Assembly: GCA_024364735.1 (NCBI GenBank)
Contig: JAGFNQ010000843.1
Coordinates: forward strand, 1-64,000
Source: Boesenbergia rotunda
Taxonomy: Eukaryota > Streptophyta > Magnoliopsida > Zingiberales > Zingiberaceae
DNA: 64,000 nucleotides
Reading direction: 5' to 3'
Part shown: piece by piece, positions 32,171-43,420 of the stretch
Layout: the number at the start of each line of letters is the position of its first letter
How positions within the stretch are numbered: the stretch's first letter is position 1
The notes under the pieces: model-generated
What the model was told of the DNA's origin: nothing
The model's database searches: none
Seen by the model: the letters and a program-made list of their open reading frames with translations, nothing else
Translations under genes and position numbers: made by a program

Positions 32171-33828
32171 TGTTGGTGCAAAATGCATCAGTAATGAACA
32201 GTCATCCTCTAGGGTTTCATTGTTTGACAATATACTTAAGTTAGTGACGATATATGTTAGACAATATTAAGGATGGTCAAAGTGATCAAGGGTTAAACCA
32301 AACAGGACCTTATGATTGATAGGGTTAACCCAGGTTTGATCAATTTGACAAAGGATTAGCCAAACAGGATCTGATGTTTGGCAGAATAAATAGAACCTAG
32401 GGTTGGTCAGTTTGACCAAGGGATTAAACCACATCGGACTTGAGGTGTGAAATTATATTTACCTGATGATTGGAGGAAGTCTAGTCAGGATCATGATGAC
32501 TAGCAAAGGAGTGATTTTGGTGAACTAAACTCTGGTGAGCGAAGCCGGGTCCTAGCAAGGGAAGCTAGGTGAAGGAAATCCTAGTTAGTGAAGCTAGGTG
32601 AAGTAAATCCTAGTGAGTGACGCTAGGTGGACTAAGTCTTGGTGAGTGAAGCTGGGCACGAAGTCTTGGTCCGAGGGACTTAGCCCTAAGTCCTGGTCGG
32701 GGATCGGGCAACGGAGTCTTTACCGAGAGAGGATGGCGGACAGAAGTAGAGACGGGTCGAGGTCGGATGTCTCGAGATCCGAGTTCTCGTAGGTCGAGCA
32801 AAAGTCCAGCCGGAGGTCCCGGTTGGCAAAAGCTTTAGTCGAGCGGGGATCGCGAACAGAAGTAGAGACGGGTCGAGGTCGAATGCCTCTAGATTCAGGT
32901 TCTCGGAGGCCAAGTGAAAGTCCAACCAGAGGTTCTAATTGGCAAACACAACTTCTCCAAGTGTGGAGTTGGTGAGGTCGCACTCCCTACGAAAGGGAAC
33001 ATTAGGCGTTGGTTCGACCTAGGGTTTCGGGTGAAATCCAAACTCAGAATCATTCTGTAAGGCTAAGATTATTTACATGTTTGTCTTGTGTTTGTTGTCT
33101 TGCAGGTATCTGGAGTTGGAGGCAAGATAGTAAAGCAAATGTAGGAAAAAGGACCTGGGAAGAAGACCTTCCTAGGCGCCTGACATGAGTCAGGCGCCCA
33201 AGAGACTTCTCCCAGGCGCCTGAGCACTTCTCAGGCGCCTGGGAAGGGGTGTTTTATCCATGCTGTGATTTCGGCACTACGGATGAAGTTTGATCGACAC
33301 ATGGCAGACGCCCAAGACCTTACAGGCGCCTGGGAAGCCTGTATATAAAGGGGTTCGACCCCTCATTGCCGAACATCTACTTTCACATTCTCTAAGCAGT
33401 CCGTGCAAAACAAAAGTGCTCAAGGCGAAGCTCTGCGACCAAGGAGGCTCCATGAAGATGTGCGTGGCGTTTCGGACTTCCGGATTAGTCGGATCTTCAC
33501 CGCTTTGTTTGGTTTGCTTTTATTTACGAAGTTAATTTACTTATTCATTTTTTGTAACTTGAACTGTAAGACGGGTTTCTCCGCCTCCGGAAAGTCCGGA
33601 AATGAGACCATTAGTGGACTCACGATTGAGTGCTTAGGCCTTGGACGTATTGACCCTGTGGGGTTGGGAACCAAGTAAAACCCACGTGTCTCTATGTGAT
33701 TTTTGTCTTTCTTTAGTATTATTTCCGCTGCGTACTAACCCTGATAGAAAGACCGATCAAACAAAGTTTTCTGATGAATTTTTCAAGTCGATATTGACCC
33801 CCCTCTATCGACCAGCAACGATCCTACA
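32171..33828 (+). repeat. G 5' LTR
   Basis: TGTTGGTGCAAAATGC to GATCCTACA. TATA box at 33342. GGCGCC palindromes at 33175-33335. Spurious short frames only. Confidence 0.92.
33342..33350 (+). promoter_or_regulatory. G 5' LTR TATA box
   Basis: TATATAAAG followed by GGGTTCGACCCC, same place as in the 3' LTR (39179). Confidence 0.6.
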
Positions 33829-33830
33829 AG

Positions 33831-33842
33831 TGGTATCAGAGC
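33831..33842 (+). promoter_or_regulatory. G primer binding site
   Basis: TGGTATCAGAGC, perfect match to the initiator-Met type, two bases after the LTR. Confidence 0.92.
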
Positions 33843-33933
33843 CTGGAAGCTCTTCATCAGACTAACAGTCGAAGGAGCAAAGACGCCAGGAATTGAGGGG
33901 GAGCAAGGGTGAATACAGATATTTTTTTCAATT

Positions 33934-34137
33934 ATGCCCATTTTTAAATTTCATATTATCTATTTCAAGCGCAGGGAGAGAGAACACTATAAAAATCAGT
34001 ATCCTACTGGTAAGATTCGTTCTTCACCACCGGCGGCAAAGAAGGTACCGGCGCCAGAAGTCCGGAGGGACAAGAGCTACATCCATTGCTTCAGATGCCA
34101 AAAGCCAAGACATTACAAGAACCAGTGCCCAAACTAG
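33934..34137 (+). CDS. G zinc-knuckle remnant of Gag
   Basis: 67 residues. The end carries an intact knuckle CFRCQKPRHYKNQC. About 40 residues earlier REHYKNQYP looks like a second, degenerate copy of the same knuckle. Between them is a basic, Pro-rich linker (GKIRSSPPAAKKVPAPEVRR). The upstream Gag core expected in a copia element is missing: the frame starts soon after the leader. It could still bind RNA; no evidence that it is made. Confidence 0.6.
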   Translation: MPIFKFHIIYFKRREREHYKNQYPTGKIRSSPPAAKKVPAPEVRRDKSYIHCFRCQKPRHYKNQCPN

Positions 34138-34435
34138 AAAAAGGCTCGATCCACAATGCTGCAAAATGCAACCAAGGTAATGAAGGTACGAAATGGCAAT
34201 AATTTTCAAATTCGTGCATAGTTATACCAGCATGCTGATAATTTAGATAGCACTTTTAATTTTTCTGATAAATTAGCTTTTTTGAATAGTCAACTTAATA
34301 TATTGCATGACAAATTATCAAATATAGACAATAGTAAATTATCATATATTAATTTTTTAATCTTTAATATTAATGCTAAAATTTTTTAAATTAATAATAA
34401 TCCTAATAATGTTAAGGATAATAATACTTTAATTT

Positions 34436-35053
34436 ATGATAATTCTGATAATGTTAAGGATATATAGTAATATTTTAATTTCTAATAATTCTGATAATGT
34501 TAAGGATATTGATAAGATCTTAACCTCTAATAATATTGTTGATAATCTTAATATCTTTGAAAATAATATTTTAAATGATAATACCTTAATTAATAATATT
34601 ACCATTAATTCTGATAATCCTGAGGATTATGATGAAATTATTGTTGATAACTCTAATATTTCTGAAATTATTGTTCAATCCATTTATGAAGATAATACTC
34701 TAGATAATATTGAAGATAATACTCTAGATAAGGTTGAAAATAATACTCACTACATTTCTGAATATAATACTACAACCTTGATTAGTAGTAGTAAAAATTA
34801 TTCTACCTATTATGAAGATAATGATACAATTTTAAATTTTGAATATAGCTCTGAAAATGACTATAAAGATGAAAATGCATTTAGTAGAATTAAAGCTATG
34901 TTTAATAGGGCTTACAAGAAATCAAATAAAATAGAAGTATTAAACAAAATTGAAAACTTAAATTCAAAAGAAATACTAGATGAATCAGAAATTGTTGAAT
35001 TAATGGAAATGATGCAACTAGACACAAAATTCTTAACAACTTTAATAAGTTAA
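34436..35053 (+). CDS. G Asn/Asp/Ile-rich open frame, unknown
   Basis: 205 residues, extremely AT-rich DNA. Repeats such as NNSDNVKD, NTLDNIEDNTLDKVENNT; then a less simple acidic/basic tail (AFSRIKAMFNRAYKKSNKIE, EILDESEIVELMEMMQLD). Upstream, the same frame style continues (DKLAFLNSQLNILHDKLSNI, about 34260-34330) before stops at about 34387 and 34466. It sits where the coiled-coil C-terminal part of Gag lies in relatives such as D (43600-43900). It may be an expanded, decayed version of that. I do not recognise a family. The composition could also make the frame open by chance. Confidence 0.4.
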   Translation: MIILIMLRIYSNILISNNSDNVKDIDKILTSNNIVDNLNIFENNILNDNTLINNITINSDNPEDYDEIIVDNSNISEIIVQSIYEDNTLDNIEDNTLDKVENNTHYISEYNTTTLISSSKNYSTYYEDNDTILNFEYSSENDYKDENAFSRIKAMFNRAYKKSNKIEVLNKIENLNSKEILDESEIVELMEMMQLDTKFLTTLIS

Positions 35054-35720
35054 CTTTAACTCTAATTAATTTCTAACAATCTTAACTCTAATTAATTCGT
35101 AACAATTTTAACATTAATCAATCCTTAATAATCTAAACATTAATTAATGCTTTCAACATTTATTAATTCATGAAAATTTCAACATTAATTAATTCATAAT
35201 AATTTCAACATTAATTAATTTCTAATAATTTAAACCTTAATTAATATTTTTAATAATTTAAACCTTAAATAATTTTTTAACAATTTAAACCTTAATTAAT
35301 TTTTTAAACAATTTAACCCTTAATTAATTTTATAAACCTTAATTAATTTTTTAATAATCTAAACCTTAATTAATTTTTTAATAATTTAAACCTTAATTAA
35401 TTTTTTAATAATTTAAACTTTAATTAATTCTTAATAATTTAAACTTTAATTAATTCTTAATAATTTAAAATTTAATTAATTCTTAATAATTTAAACTTTA
35501 ATTAATTCTTAATAATTTAAACTTTAATTAATTCTTAATTATTTAAACATTAATTAATTCTTTATAATTTAACATTTAATTAATTCTTAGTAATCTAAAA
35601 TTTAATAAATTCTTAATTAATTAATTCATAATAACTTAAAACTAAATTAATCCTTAATAACTTAAATTGTAATTAAATCTTAACAACTTATAATCTTAAA
35701 TCTTAATTAATTAATAATTC
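35054..35720 (+). repeat. AT-rich 25-28-bp tandem repeat in G
   Basis: About 25 units of 'aataatttaaaccttaatta' plus 'atttttt' variants. No coding potential. Confidence 0.88.
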
Positions 35721-37941
35721 AATAACAAATTCATTCTTTAATTCAACAAAATCCATAAACTAAATTCCAATTAATTACTTTCAGATATGAAATTAAATAA
35801 AATTCTACTCAACTGTAACAATCAATTTAATAACAATAAATATGTGAAAGTGGATTGACATATTCGCGGGTTCACACGGTAAATATCTAATCAAGAATTT
35901 GAAATATTATTAGAAACCTAATAAAATTACTTGACTTGATTGACTCATGCATAAATGTCATGTCTATGCATCTGCTCACTTTTTCTTATATAATTGTCAT
36001 GTCATTCATGTTTATTTTTCTGCATTACTTAGAATGGTTAGATAGGAAAAATATTGGTTGATACTTGCCTAACCTAGTACCAAGGTGGGGCGAGATGATA
36101 TATAGTACGTTAGGGAAGCTTGGCCTAGCTAAGTGGAACTAGCCGAAGCTGCCTCGTCACATCCTAGGCTAGTTAGACCAAAGTCTTTCAAAAAGTAAAT
36201 TAAAAGTATTTTTTCTTAATTTAAAAGGCTTTGTCTAAGGAAAGGGTTGATGATCCAATAAGGCTACGACCAAAGAAGGTCTCTGTGTCTCGCCAAGACC
36301 TGGAAGCCAATTATTGAAAAATACTTTTAGGCTACTAGTTGATTAAACTCGAATCTAACTCAAAGTCAAGCAATCTATAAATTAAATTAAGAAAACTTAT
36401 TCAAGCATCTCATAAACACCTATAAGGCAATCGTGTTTGCTTGTACTGCGATACTTAGAATGGGTGAGATGTTAAGGACTAATATATTTTCAAAATCATT
36501 AGGGTATGTTCTTAAAAATCTATTTTCAAAATAATATTTAAACATAATAATGTTTTAATGAATTTCATGCTTGATTGGGTGTTTATTTATAAGTACATTT
36601 TCAAAAATTATATCTTTTCGAAAGTTGTTTGAACTACACTTAAACACAAACCTTCTAGGTCAATACTAAAGTCCCTTAAGACACTTAGGTAGAGGTCCTT
36701 GTAGTTAATAAGGGTAGCCAGAAAGTGTCAGTTTCAGTGGGAGTTTTATCTTTGCGGATTATTATTTTTAGAAAACTATTTTTCAAAATTTATTCTTTTT
36801 AAAAATTTATATCTTTTCAAAATGGTTGGCACTTTAAAAATTTTTATCATTTCTTTCAAAATGTGTCTCGGATTTTTTTTAAACTTATTTCAAAATATTT
36901 TTCAAAAATTTCTTTGAAAATTATCATACTTTTTCAAAAATATATTTCAAAAATTGCCTTAATTGTTCTTATGATTTGGATAAACACTAAAGACACATAG
37001 GAACATTTCTTAATGATCTACAAGAGTTCCTAAGATTGTGTCAAATTTAGGGGGAGTCCAAGTCAAAAGAAATTAATGTATCAGTGATGATTATTTTAAA
37101 ATAGTTATTAAATGTTTTAAATTTTTTTTATTTGAATTAAACCCTAAGACTCAGAGGAAGATCAACTTGTGGTCAACAAGCTTCCTAAGACTGTGTCAGG
37201 TTTAGGGGGAGGTTCAAATTAAAAGATTTATCAAAAATTTCAAAACTATTATTTTTTCAAAAAAAACTCACTATCTTTTTTTAAAAAACTTTTGAAAATA
37301 TTATACTATCAATTTCCAAAACTTATTTCAAAAATCTTTTTGTCTTTGAAAATAATTTTTACTTGAGTTTGGAAAATCTTCCAGGACACTTAGGAAAATT
37401 TTCTTGTAGTTAACAAGATTTTCTAGGATTGTGTCAAACTGGAAAAGAAACTAAGTCAAGAAAGTTATTATTTTTCTAAAACTAAAATATTCATGGAAAA
37501 TCCCTAAGACACATAGGAATTTTCTTGTGGTCATCAAGATTCCTAGGATTGTGTCAGACTTAGGGAAGTTAATTTTTTTTAAAAAAAATTATAGTCATAT
37601 ATTGTTGGTGCAATATTTTTTTAAAGTACTTAGTGTCATTTAGAATATTTTTCTTGAAACAAGTACTTAATTTTTGAAAAAGAGGGAGAGTCCAGAAAAT
37701 CATTTTTCAAAATATATAGTATTTTCAAAAGGAGTAGAGAGACTATCTTAAAAAGGGGAAGAAAGGCTTAACTTAATTTTTTTTCTTATTGTTGGTGCAA
37801 ATCTTTCTTTTTTTTTGTTTGTTCACTTTTAATGTGTGACAAAGGGGGAGAGAGGGCATAAGTTAGATTTTTTCAATTTCTCCCCTGTGTTAAACCTAGA
37901 ACCAGAAGACCCAATCTAACTTAAGATATTGTCAAACATCA
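35721..37941 (+). other. G 3' non-coding region
   Basis: No gene. Repeated blocks 'ccctaagacacataggaa' and 'gattcctaggattgtgtcag' with GGGGGAG tracts at 37030, 37205 and 37845. Confidence 0.65.
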
Positions 37942-37954
37942 AAAAGAGGGAGAT
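37941..37954 (+). promoter_or_regulatory. G polypurine tract
   Basis: AAAAAGAGGGAGAT right before the 3' LTR. Confidence 0.85.
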
Positions 37955-39655
37955 AGTTGGTGCAAAATGCATCAATAATGAATAGTCATCCTCTAGGGTT
38001 TCGTTGTTTGACAATATACTTAAGTTAGTGACGATATATGTTAGACAATATTAAGGGTGGTCAAAGTGATCAAGGGATAAACCAAACATGACCTTATAGT
38101 TGATAGGGTTAACCCAGATTTGATCAGTTTGACAAAGGGTTTGTCAAACATGATCTGTTGTTTGGCAGAATAAATAGAACCCAGGGTTGGTTAGTTTGAC
38201 TAAGGGATTAAACCACACCGGACTTGATGTGTGAGATTATATTTACCTGATGATTGGAGAAAGTCTAGTCAGGATCATGATGACTAGCAAAGGAGTGATT
38301 TTGGTGAACTAAACCCTGGTGAGTGAAGCCGAGTCCTAGCAAGGGAAGCTAGGTGAAGAAAATCCTAGTAAGTGAAGCTAGGTGAAGTAAATCCTAGTGA
38401 GTGAAGCTAGGTGGATTAAGTCCTGGTGAGTGAAGCTGGGCATGAAGTCTTGGTCCGAGGGACTGAGCACTAACTCCTGGTCGGGGATCGGGCAACGGAG
38501 TCTTTGCCGAGAGAGGATGGCGGACAGAAGTATAGATGGGTTGAGGTCGGACATCTTGAGATCTAAGTTCTCGGAGGCTGAGCAAATGTGCCGGAGGCCC
38601 CGGTTGGCAAAAGCTTTAGTCAAGCGGGGATCGCAAATAGAAGTAGAGATGGGTCGAGGTCAGACGACTCGAGATTTATGTTCTCGGAGGCTAAGCGAAA
38701 GTCCAACCGGAGATTCCGGTTGGCAAACATAACTTCTCCAAGTGTGGAGTAGGTGAGGACGCGTTCCCCGGGAAAGGGAACATTAGGCGTCGGTTCAACC
38801 TAGGGTTTCGGGTGAAATCTAAAATCAGAACTATTCTTTAAGACTAAGATTATTTGCATGTTTGTCTTGTGTTTGTTGTCTTGCAAGTACCTGGAGTTGG
38901 AGGCAAGATAGGAAAGCAAACGCAGTAAAAAGGACCTGTGAAGAAGACCTTCCTGGGTGCCTGACATGAGTCAGGCACCCAAGAGACTTCTCCCAGGCGC
39001 CTAGGAGCCTCTCAGGCGCCTAGGAGCCTCTCAGGCGCCTAGGAGCCTCTCAGGCGCCTGGGAGCCTCTTAGGCGCCTGGGAAGGGGTGTTCCATCCCTG
39101 CTGCGGTTTCGATGCTAGGATGATGTTTGACCGACACGTGGTAGGCGCCCAAGACCTTACAGGCGCATGTGAAGCCTGTATATAAAGGGGTTCGACCCCT
39201 CATTGCTGAACATCAACTTTCACATCCGCTAAAGCAGTCCTTGTGAAACAAAAGTGCTCATAGCGAAGCTTTGCGACCAAGGAGGCTCCAGGAAGAAGTG
39301 CGCGACACTTCGGACATCCGGATTGGTCGGATCTTCATTGCTTTGTTTGGTTTGCTTTTATTTATGAAGTTAATTTACTTATTCATTTTTTGTAACTTGA
39401 ACTGTAAGACGGGTTTCTCCGCCTTCGGAAAGGAGACCATTAGTGGACTCACGATTGAGTGCTTAGGCATTAGACGTACTGACCCTGGGGGGTTGGGAAC
39501 CATGTAAAACCCGCGTGTCTCTGTGTGATTTTTGTCTTTCTTTAGTATTATTTCCGCTGTGTACTAACCCTGATAGAAAGACTGATCAAACGAAGTTTTC
39601 TGACAAATTTTTCAAGCCGATATTCACCCCCCTATCGACCGGCAATGATCCTACA
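37955..39655 (+). repeat. G 3' LTR
   Basis: Starts AGTTGGTGCAAAATGC (first T mutated) and ends GATCCTACA. TATA box TATATAAAG at 39179. Has a 19-bp expansion around GGCGCC at 38995-39075 that the 5' LTR lacks. Confidence 0.92.
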
Positions 39656-39660
39656 TAGAT
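39656..39660. repeat. G target site duplication, right
   Basis: TAGAT, identical to 32166-32170. Confidence 0.88.
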
Positions 39661-39984
39661 CCCTATCCTTTTGCCCACATCACAAGACATATAATGATTT
39701 AACTAAATCAAGCAGATGAATTAATTTTTAAATAGTTAAAACAATTGTAAATAGAGTCAAGTCACATTGCAGTCAATGATATAAATCAACTAATTCAAAC
39801 ATAGTGAAATGGAAGCCACACAAGTATGTTAACTAGTAAATGCTTAAAATAATGAGCAAGATTCCACAGGTTTAGCAGCATTTCGAATAGTTAGATAAAT
39901 AATCTTTAAGCAGATAAGCTTCAATGACATTAGATAGGTGAAGAATTAATAAGTTTGAATTAAGTCAAGTAAGCTTAACAACTT
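39661..39984. other. Unassigned spacer, right of G
   Basis: No gene seen; AT-rich, contains 'agtcaagt' style words like those beside the foldback element at 50000-50500. Confidence 0.45.
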
Positions 39985-40850
39985 TGGCTTTTTACCAAAG
40001 GGCGTATTCAAGAATTGATATTTATCAAAAGACGTATTATGGTTTCATTTTCATCAAAGGGCGCACTCATTTTAGTGAATTTCCTCTTATACCCCTCCTG
40101 CTAACTACTGCCTTTCTCTTTCTCTTCTCTCTCAGTAACAAATTCCGAGACGTCTACACATACTTTTTTCGACTTTTATTTTAAAATAATATATTATGGA
40201 ATCGACGCTAAAAAATATAAGGTAAAAATTGAAAAAATATTTTAGTTAAAAAATATCTCATCAAAAGTGATTTGAAAATATAAATAAATAATTTTTTATA
40301 TTTGATTAATAGAAATTAAGATACTAAATAATATTTAATAAATATATTAATATATAAAAAAATTTGAAATCAACAGATTTGAGGCAGCGTGGGCCTGAAA
40401 TCAATAGACTTCGGGCCCACGCTGCGCCTGAAATAAAAATATTTCAGGCCCAGCGTGGGTCTGAAATAAAAATATTTCAGGCCCAGCGTGGGCCTGAAAT
40501 AAAAATATTTCAGGCCTAGCGTGGGCCTGAAATTTTTTATTTCAGGCCTAGCGTGGGCCTGAAATTTTTTATTTCAGGCCCACGTTGGGCCTGAAATCTT
40601 TTGATTCAGGCCCGACGTGGACTCAAACTTTTTTTCTATTTTAAAAATATATTAATATATAAAAAAACCTATCAAAACACGTAATTTCATATTAAAACGC
40701 AGGGTCTGAAGTCACGCTAGGAGGGCCTGAACACAGATGTGTTCATGCCCTCCAGGCCTAAGGAATGTTCAGGCCCTCCTTAGGCCTGAACACAATCTTG
40801 GATAAATATAAGTAAATTAAATTAAAATATCAATAGTTCTAGTTAGAGAA
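39985..40850 (+). mobile_element. Single-arm fragment of the foldback family
   Basis: Matches the left arm of the palindromic element at 50560: terminal 'ggctttttaccaaagggcg', the 'tacccctcctg...aactactg' block, pyrimidine run, then nine or so ATTTCAGGCC...GGCCTGAAAT hairpin modules (40375-40625). The opposite arm is missing and inverted arm 2 starts just after it. Confidence 0.75.
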
Positions 40851-40856
40851 AGGCCC

Positions 40857-42108
40857 TCCCCCGCCACGTGTCTTCTTTATTGTTGCTGCCACCTCACCCA
40901 TTCTCTCACAGCTCACTAGGCTAGTGCAGGAACATCTTGATTACAAATTTAATCTATTTAACCCATTTTTGATATATAAAAAAGGGAGAGAAAGGCAAAA
41001 AAAAAAGAAGTTAAAGTAAAATTAACTTTCCAATTTTATAATTCCTTTTCTGATTAAGGGGGAGTAATAATTAAAGGGGAGTCATTTCTTTACTATATTC
41101 ATGTATAACTACACTTAATTATATATTTTTTAACAGTGAATATAAATTCAAATTTTTCATATTTTTGATTATTGATTTACTAACTTAAACTTAGTTTTCA
41201 TATTATAAAAAAGGAGAGATTATTGGTGTTGGGTGGACAACATGTATTCAAGATTTTGATATATGACCGAGACTAATTAAAGTTAAGTTAGTTATGATCT
41301 AATTAATTGTGTCAAGTTTACAGGTATAGAATACTAGACAGATGTTAAAGTCCTGGTTGTGAATCAGGTAATGATCAACTCCTCGTGAATCTAGGCATCC
41401 AAGTCCTGGTTGGGATCAAGCATGAGCTAAGTCTTGATGAAAACTAAGTAGACAAATTTCTTGCCGGAAGGTAGGTGAATTAAGTCCAAATGGTTAAGAC
41501 TTGACAAACAAATTTCTAGCTGGATGATAGATGACTCAAGTCTAAGTGTGTGGAATCAATTGGAGGCTAATTGCTTGACAAAAGTCTATGTGTGTGAATC
41601 AGTTGGAAGTTGATTGCTTGGCACAAGTCCTAGTGTGTCGAATTAGTTAGAGGTTGATTGCTTAACAATAGTCCAAGTGTGTGGAAGTAGCTGGAAGTGA
41701 TTATTTGGCACAAGTCCAAGTGTGTGGAATTAGTTAGTGGTTGATTGCTTAGTAAAACCGAACTAGATGGGTTAATCTAGTCAAGTAAGTGTGAATTACT
41801 TCACATTCTATATCATAATCATTATGTTTAAAAACTACAGGGAAGCATGTTCTGTAAGTACCCCAGGTTGGTTTTGATGTGGTTAACCGATTTAAGATAG
41901 GTTCTGGTATTTTAATCCCTCTGTCTAAGTGTGAAGGAACATAGGAGCGGAGGAAGTCGAGCGTAAGACGCAGTGGACAAGAAAGATTGCACAGGGAAGT
42001 GAGCCGACGGGATCGATGCATCCAAGGGATGCAGAAGCTGCGGAAGAGTACACCAGTGGAGCGAGAAGGACGTGCGCGACATCCGAGGGAAGAGAAGCCG
42101 GAAGGAAG
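40857..42108 (+). repeat. Inverted arm 2 (D in C nested segment)
   Basis: Plus-strand counterpart of 30214-31462: C 3' non-coding region, PPT (41208-41220, AAAAAAGGAGAGAT type), C LTR start (41221-41852), D LTR start (41853-42108). The D insertion point is identical in both arms. Confidence 0.92.
41221..41852 (+). repeat. C 3' LTR, part before D
   Basis: Starts TATTGGTGTTGGGTGGAC after a PPT. Contains repeated 'aagtccaagtgtgtggaat' lines (41540-41740). Interrupted by D after 'gaagcatgttc'. Confidence 0.85.
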
Positions 42109-42777
42109 GACGCTCGAGGGACGAAAGACCGGCGTCGGGTTCGGGTGAGCTTAACTCTGGTTGGCCAGAAATCACCTAAGAAGACCAGAAATCACTCTGG
42201 AGATTGGTTAGCAGCTACTGACCTAAACCAGTCTCGCGCACCCGAGCACTCGGGCGCCCCTGTGCATACAGACGCCCGAGAGGCTATTTTATTAACAAAG
42301 CTAGCCGTTTGCGATTGTTGCACTGCGGATAACTCTCAGGCCACTTGTAAGGCGCTCTGGAGCACTCGAGCGCCCGAGTACTGCCATGTCAACAAATGAA
42401 TAAGTTTGTCCATGGCTATAAATAGACCCCTAGAGCTCAGTTTCAATTCACTCATTCATCTCAAGTATTAGAAAACAAGTTTTGTATAGTTTTAATTTCC
42501 TTTTCTGAGCTATTTCTTGTGTAAGAGGTTTCTCCGCCCGAAGGAGTTCATTCAGGAGATACAATCTATATTCTGTTTTGGATTAGCAACCTCCCTGGTT
42601 GCAAACCAAGTAAAATTCCAACTGCCTCTTTCTTTTCAGTTTGCTATATTTTTAATGTTATTTATTATTTGTATTAACTAATAAACATCTTTGTTTACGA
42701 CGAAACAAAAGATAGAGTTTTCTATTTTCAGGGGCAATTCACCCCCCCCCCCTCTTGTTGACCTTCGATCACCATCA
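41853..42777 (+). repeat. D 5' LTR
   Basis: 925 bp, TGTAAGTACCCCAGG to CACCATCA. TATA box TATAAATA at 42418. CGGGCGCCC-like words at 42245-42375. Confidence 0.87.
42418..42425 (+). promoter_or_regulatory. D 5' LTR TATA box
   Basis: TATAAATA followed by GACCCCTAGAGCTC; same in the 3' LTR at 45092. Confidence 0.6.
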
Positions 42778-42779
42778 AT

Positions 42780-42792
42780 TGATATCAGAACA
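42780..42792 (+). promoter_or_regulatory. D primer binding site (decayed)
   Basis: TTGATATCAGAAC; two G-to-A changes from TGGTATCAGAGC. Confidence 0.7.
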
Positions 42793-42837
42793 AGGATACT
42801 CCAAAAGGACTAACCGTCATCTGAAGCAATCTACAAA

Positions 42838-43420
42838 ATGGTCGGACCAGTCATCTATCCGCCAATCTTCGAGGGGGAGTTTGCGAATTGGAAACGCAAG
42901 ATGTGGGTATTTTTCAAAATAGATTTTGATTTGTTGTTAATCATGAAAAATAGTCTTGCAGTTCCCAAAGACGACGATGACAAACCCAAAGACGAAATCC
43001 TTTGGACAAAGAAGGAACAGGCGGACTTCGTAGCAAACAGGAAAGCAGAATATTATCTGGTAACCGTAGAAAAGTTATTTATTGTTCTCCCAAAACTTAG
43101 AGGTAAGTACTCTAGAAAAGATATTTTGTACTTTAGAATTTCACGAGTCTCGATGTGCAGGAAATGTAAGAAAAATAAACAATATCGCGCTAAGCACGAG
43201 AAGGATCCAACATGAGGAGGAATCTTCAGAAAATGCAGCGTAGATGGTAAGAAAGTTGTCTAAATAGTTTAAAACTAAAAAATTGAATAAGCTGTAGGGT
43301 AAGAAGTAAAGGAAAATCCGCTGCTACAACTACAACGAAGAAGGGCATGTGAAGGAAAACTGTCCTAAAGGGAAGAACAAAGGAAAAAGGGGCACCAAAG
43401 GAAAAAAGCTACAACTTAAA
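42838..43420 (+). pseudogene. D Gag pseudogene
   Basis: Starts ATG 42838, right after the leader. First 125 residues are open: PPIFEGEFANWKRKMWVFFK, the usual copia Gag start. The middle is deleted; RISRVSMCRKCKKNKQYRAK is followed by TGA at 43213. In another frame, 43323-43364, the knuckle reads CYNYNEEGHVKENC: the second Cys is Tyr, so zinc binding is broken. No protease, integrase or RT follows. Confidence 0.8.

Larger units (their letters stand above)
32171..39655 (+). mobile_element. G: complete non-autonomous SIRE-like copia element
   Basis: 7485 bp with both LTRs (1658 and 1701 bp), PBS, PPT and a 5-bp TAGAT duplication. The 4.1 kb interior has no protease, integrase or RT; it carries only a zinc-knuckle frame and an Asn-rich frame. 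LTRs differ by single bases and one short expansion, at an estimated several percent, so it is not very recent. It would depend on proteins of a relative such as the E family, with which it shares the leader. Confidence 0.92.

Noticed and set aside
34436..35053. Endogenous pararetrovirus coat protein near the G knuckle
   Set aside because: A knuckle plus acidic frame is not enough; no RT, movement or protease motif, and LTRs with TAGAT duplication identify a copia element.
42016..42399. 127-residue frame in D LTR
   Set aside because: Inside the LTR and not kept in the sister LTR (44665-44856 differs).
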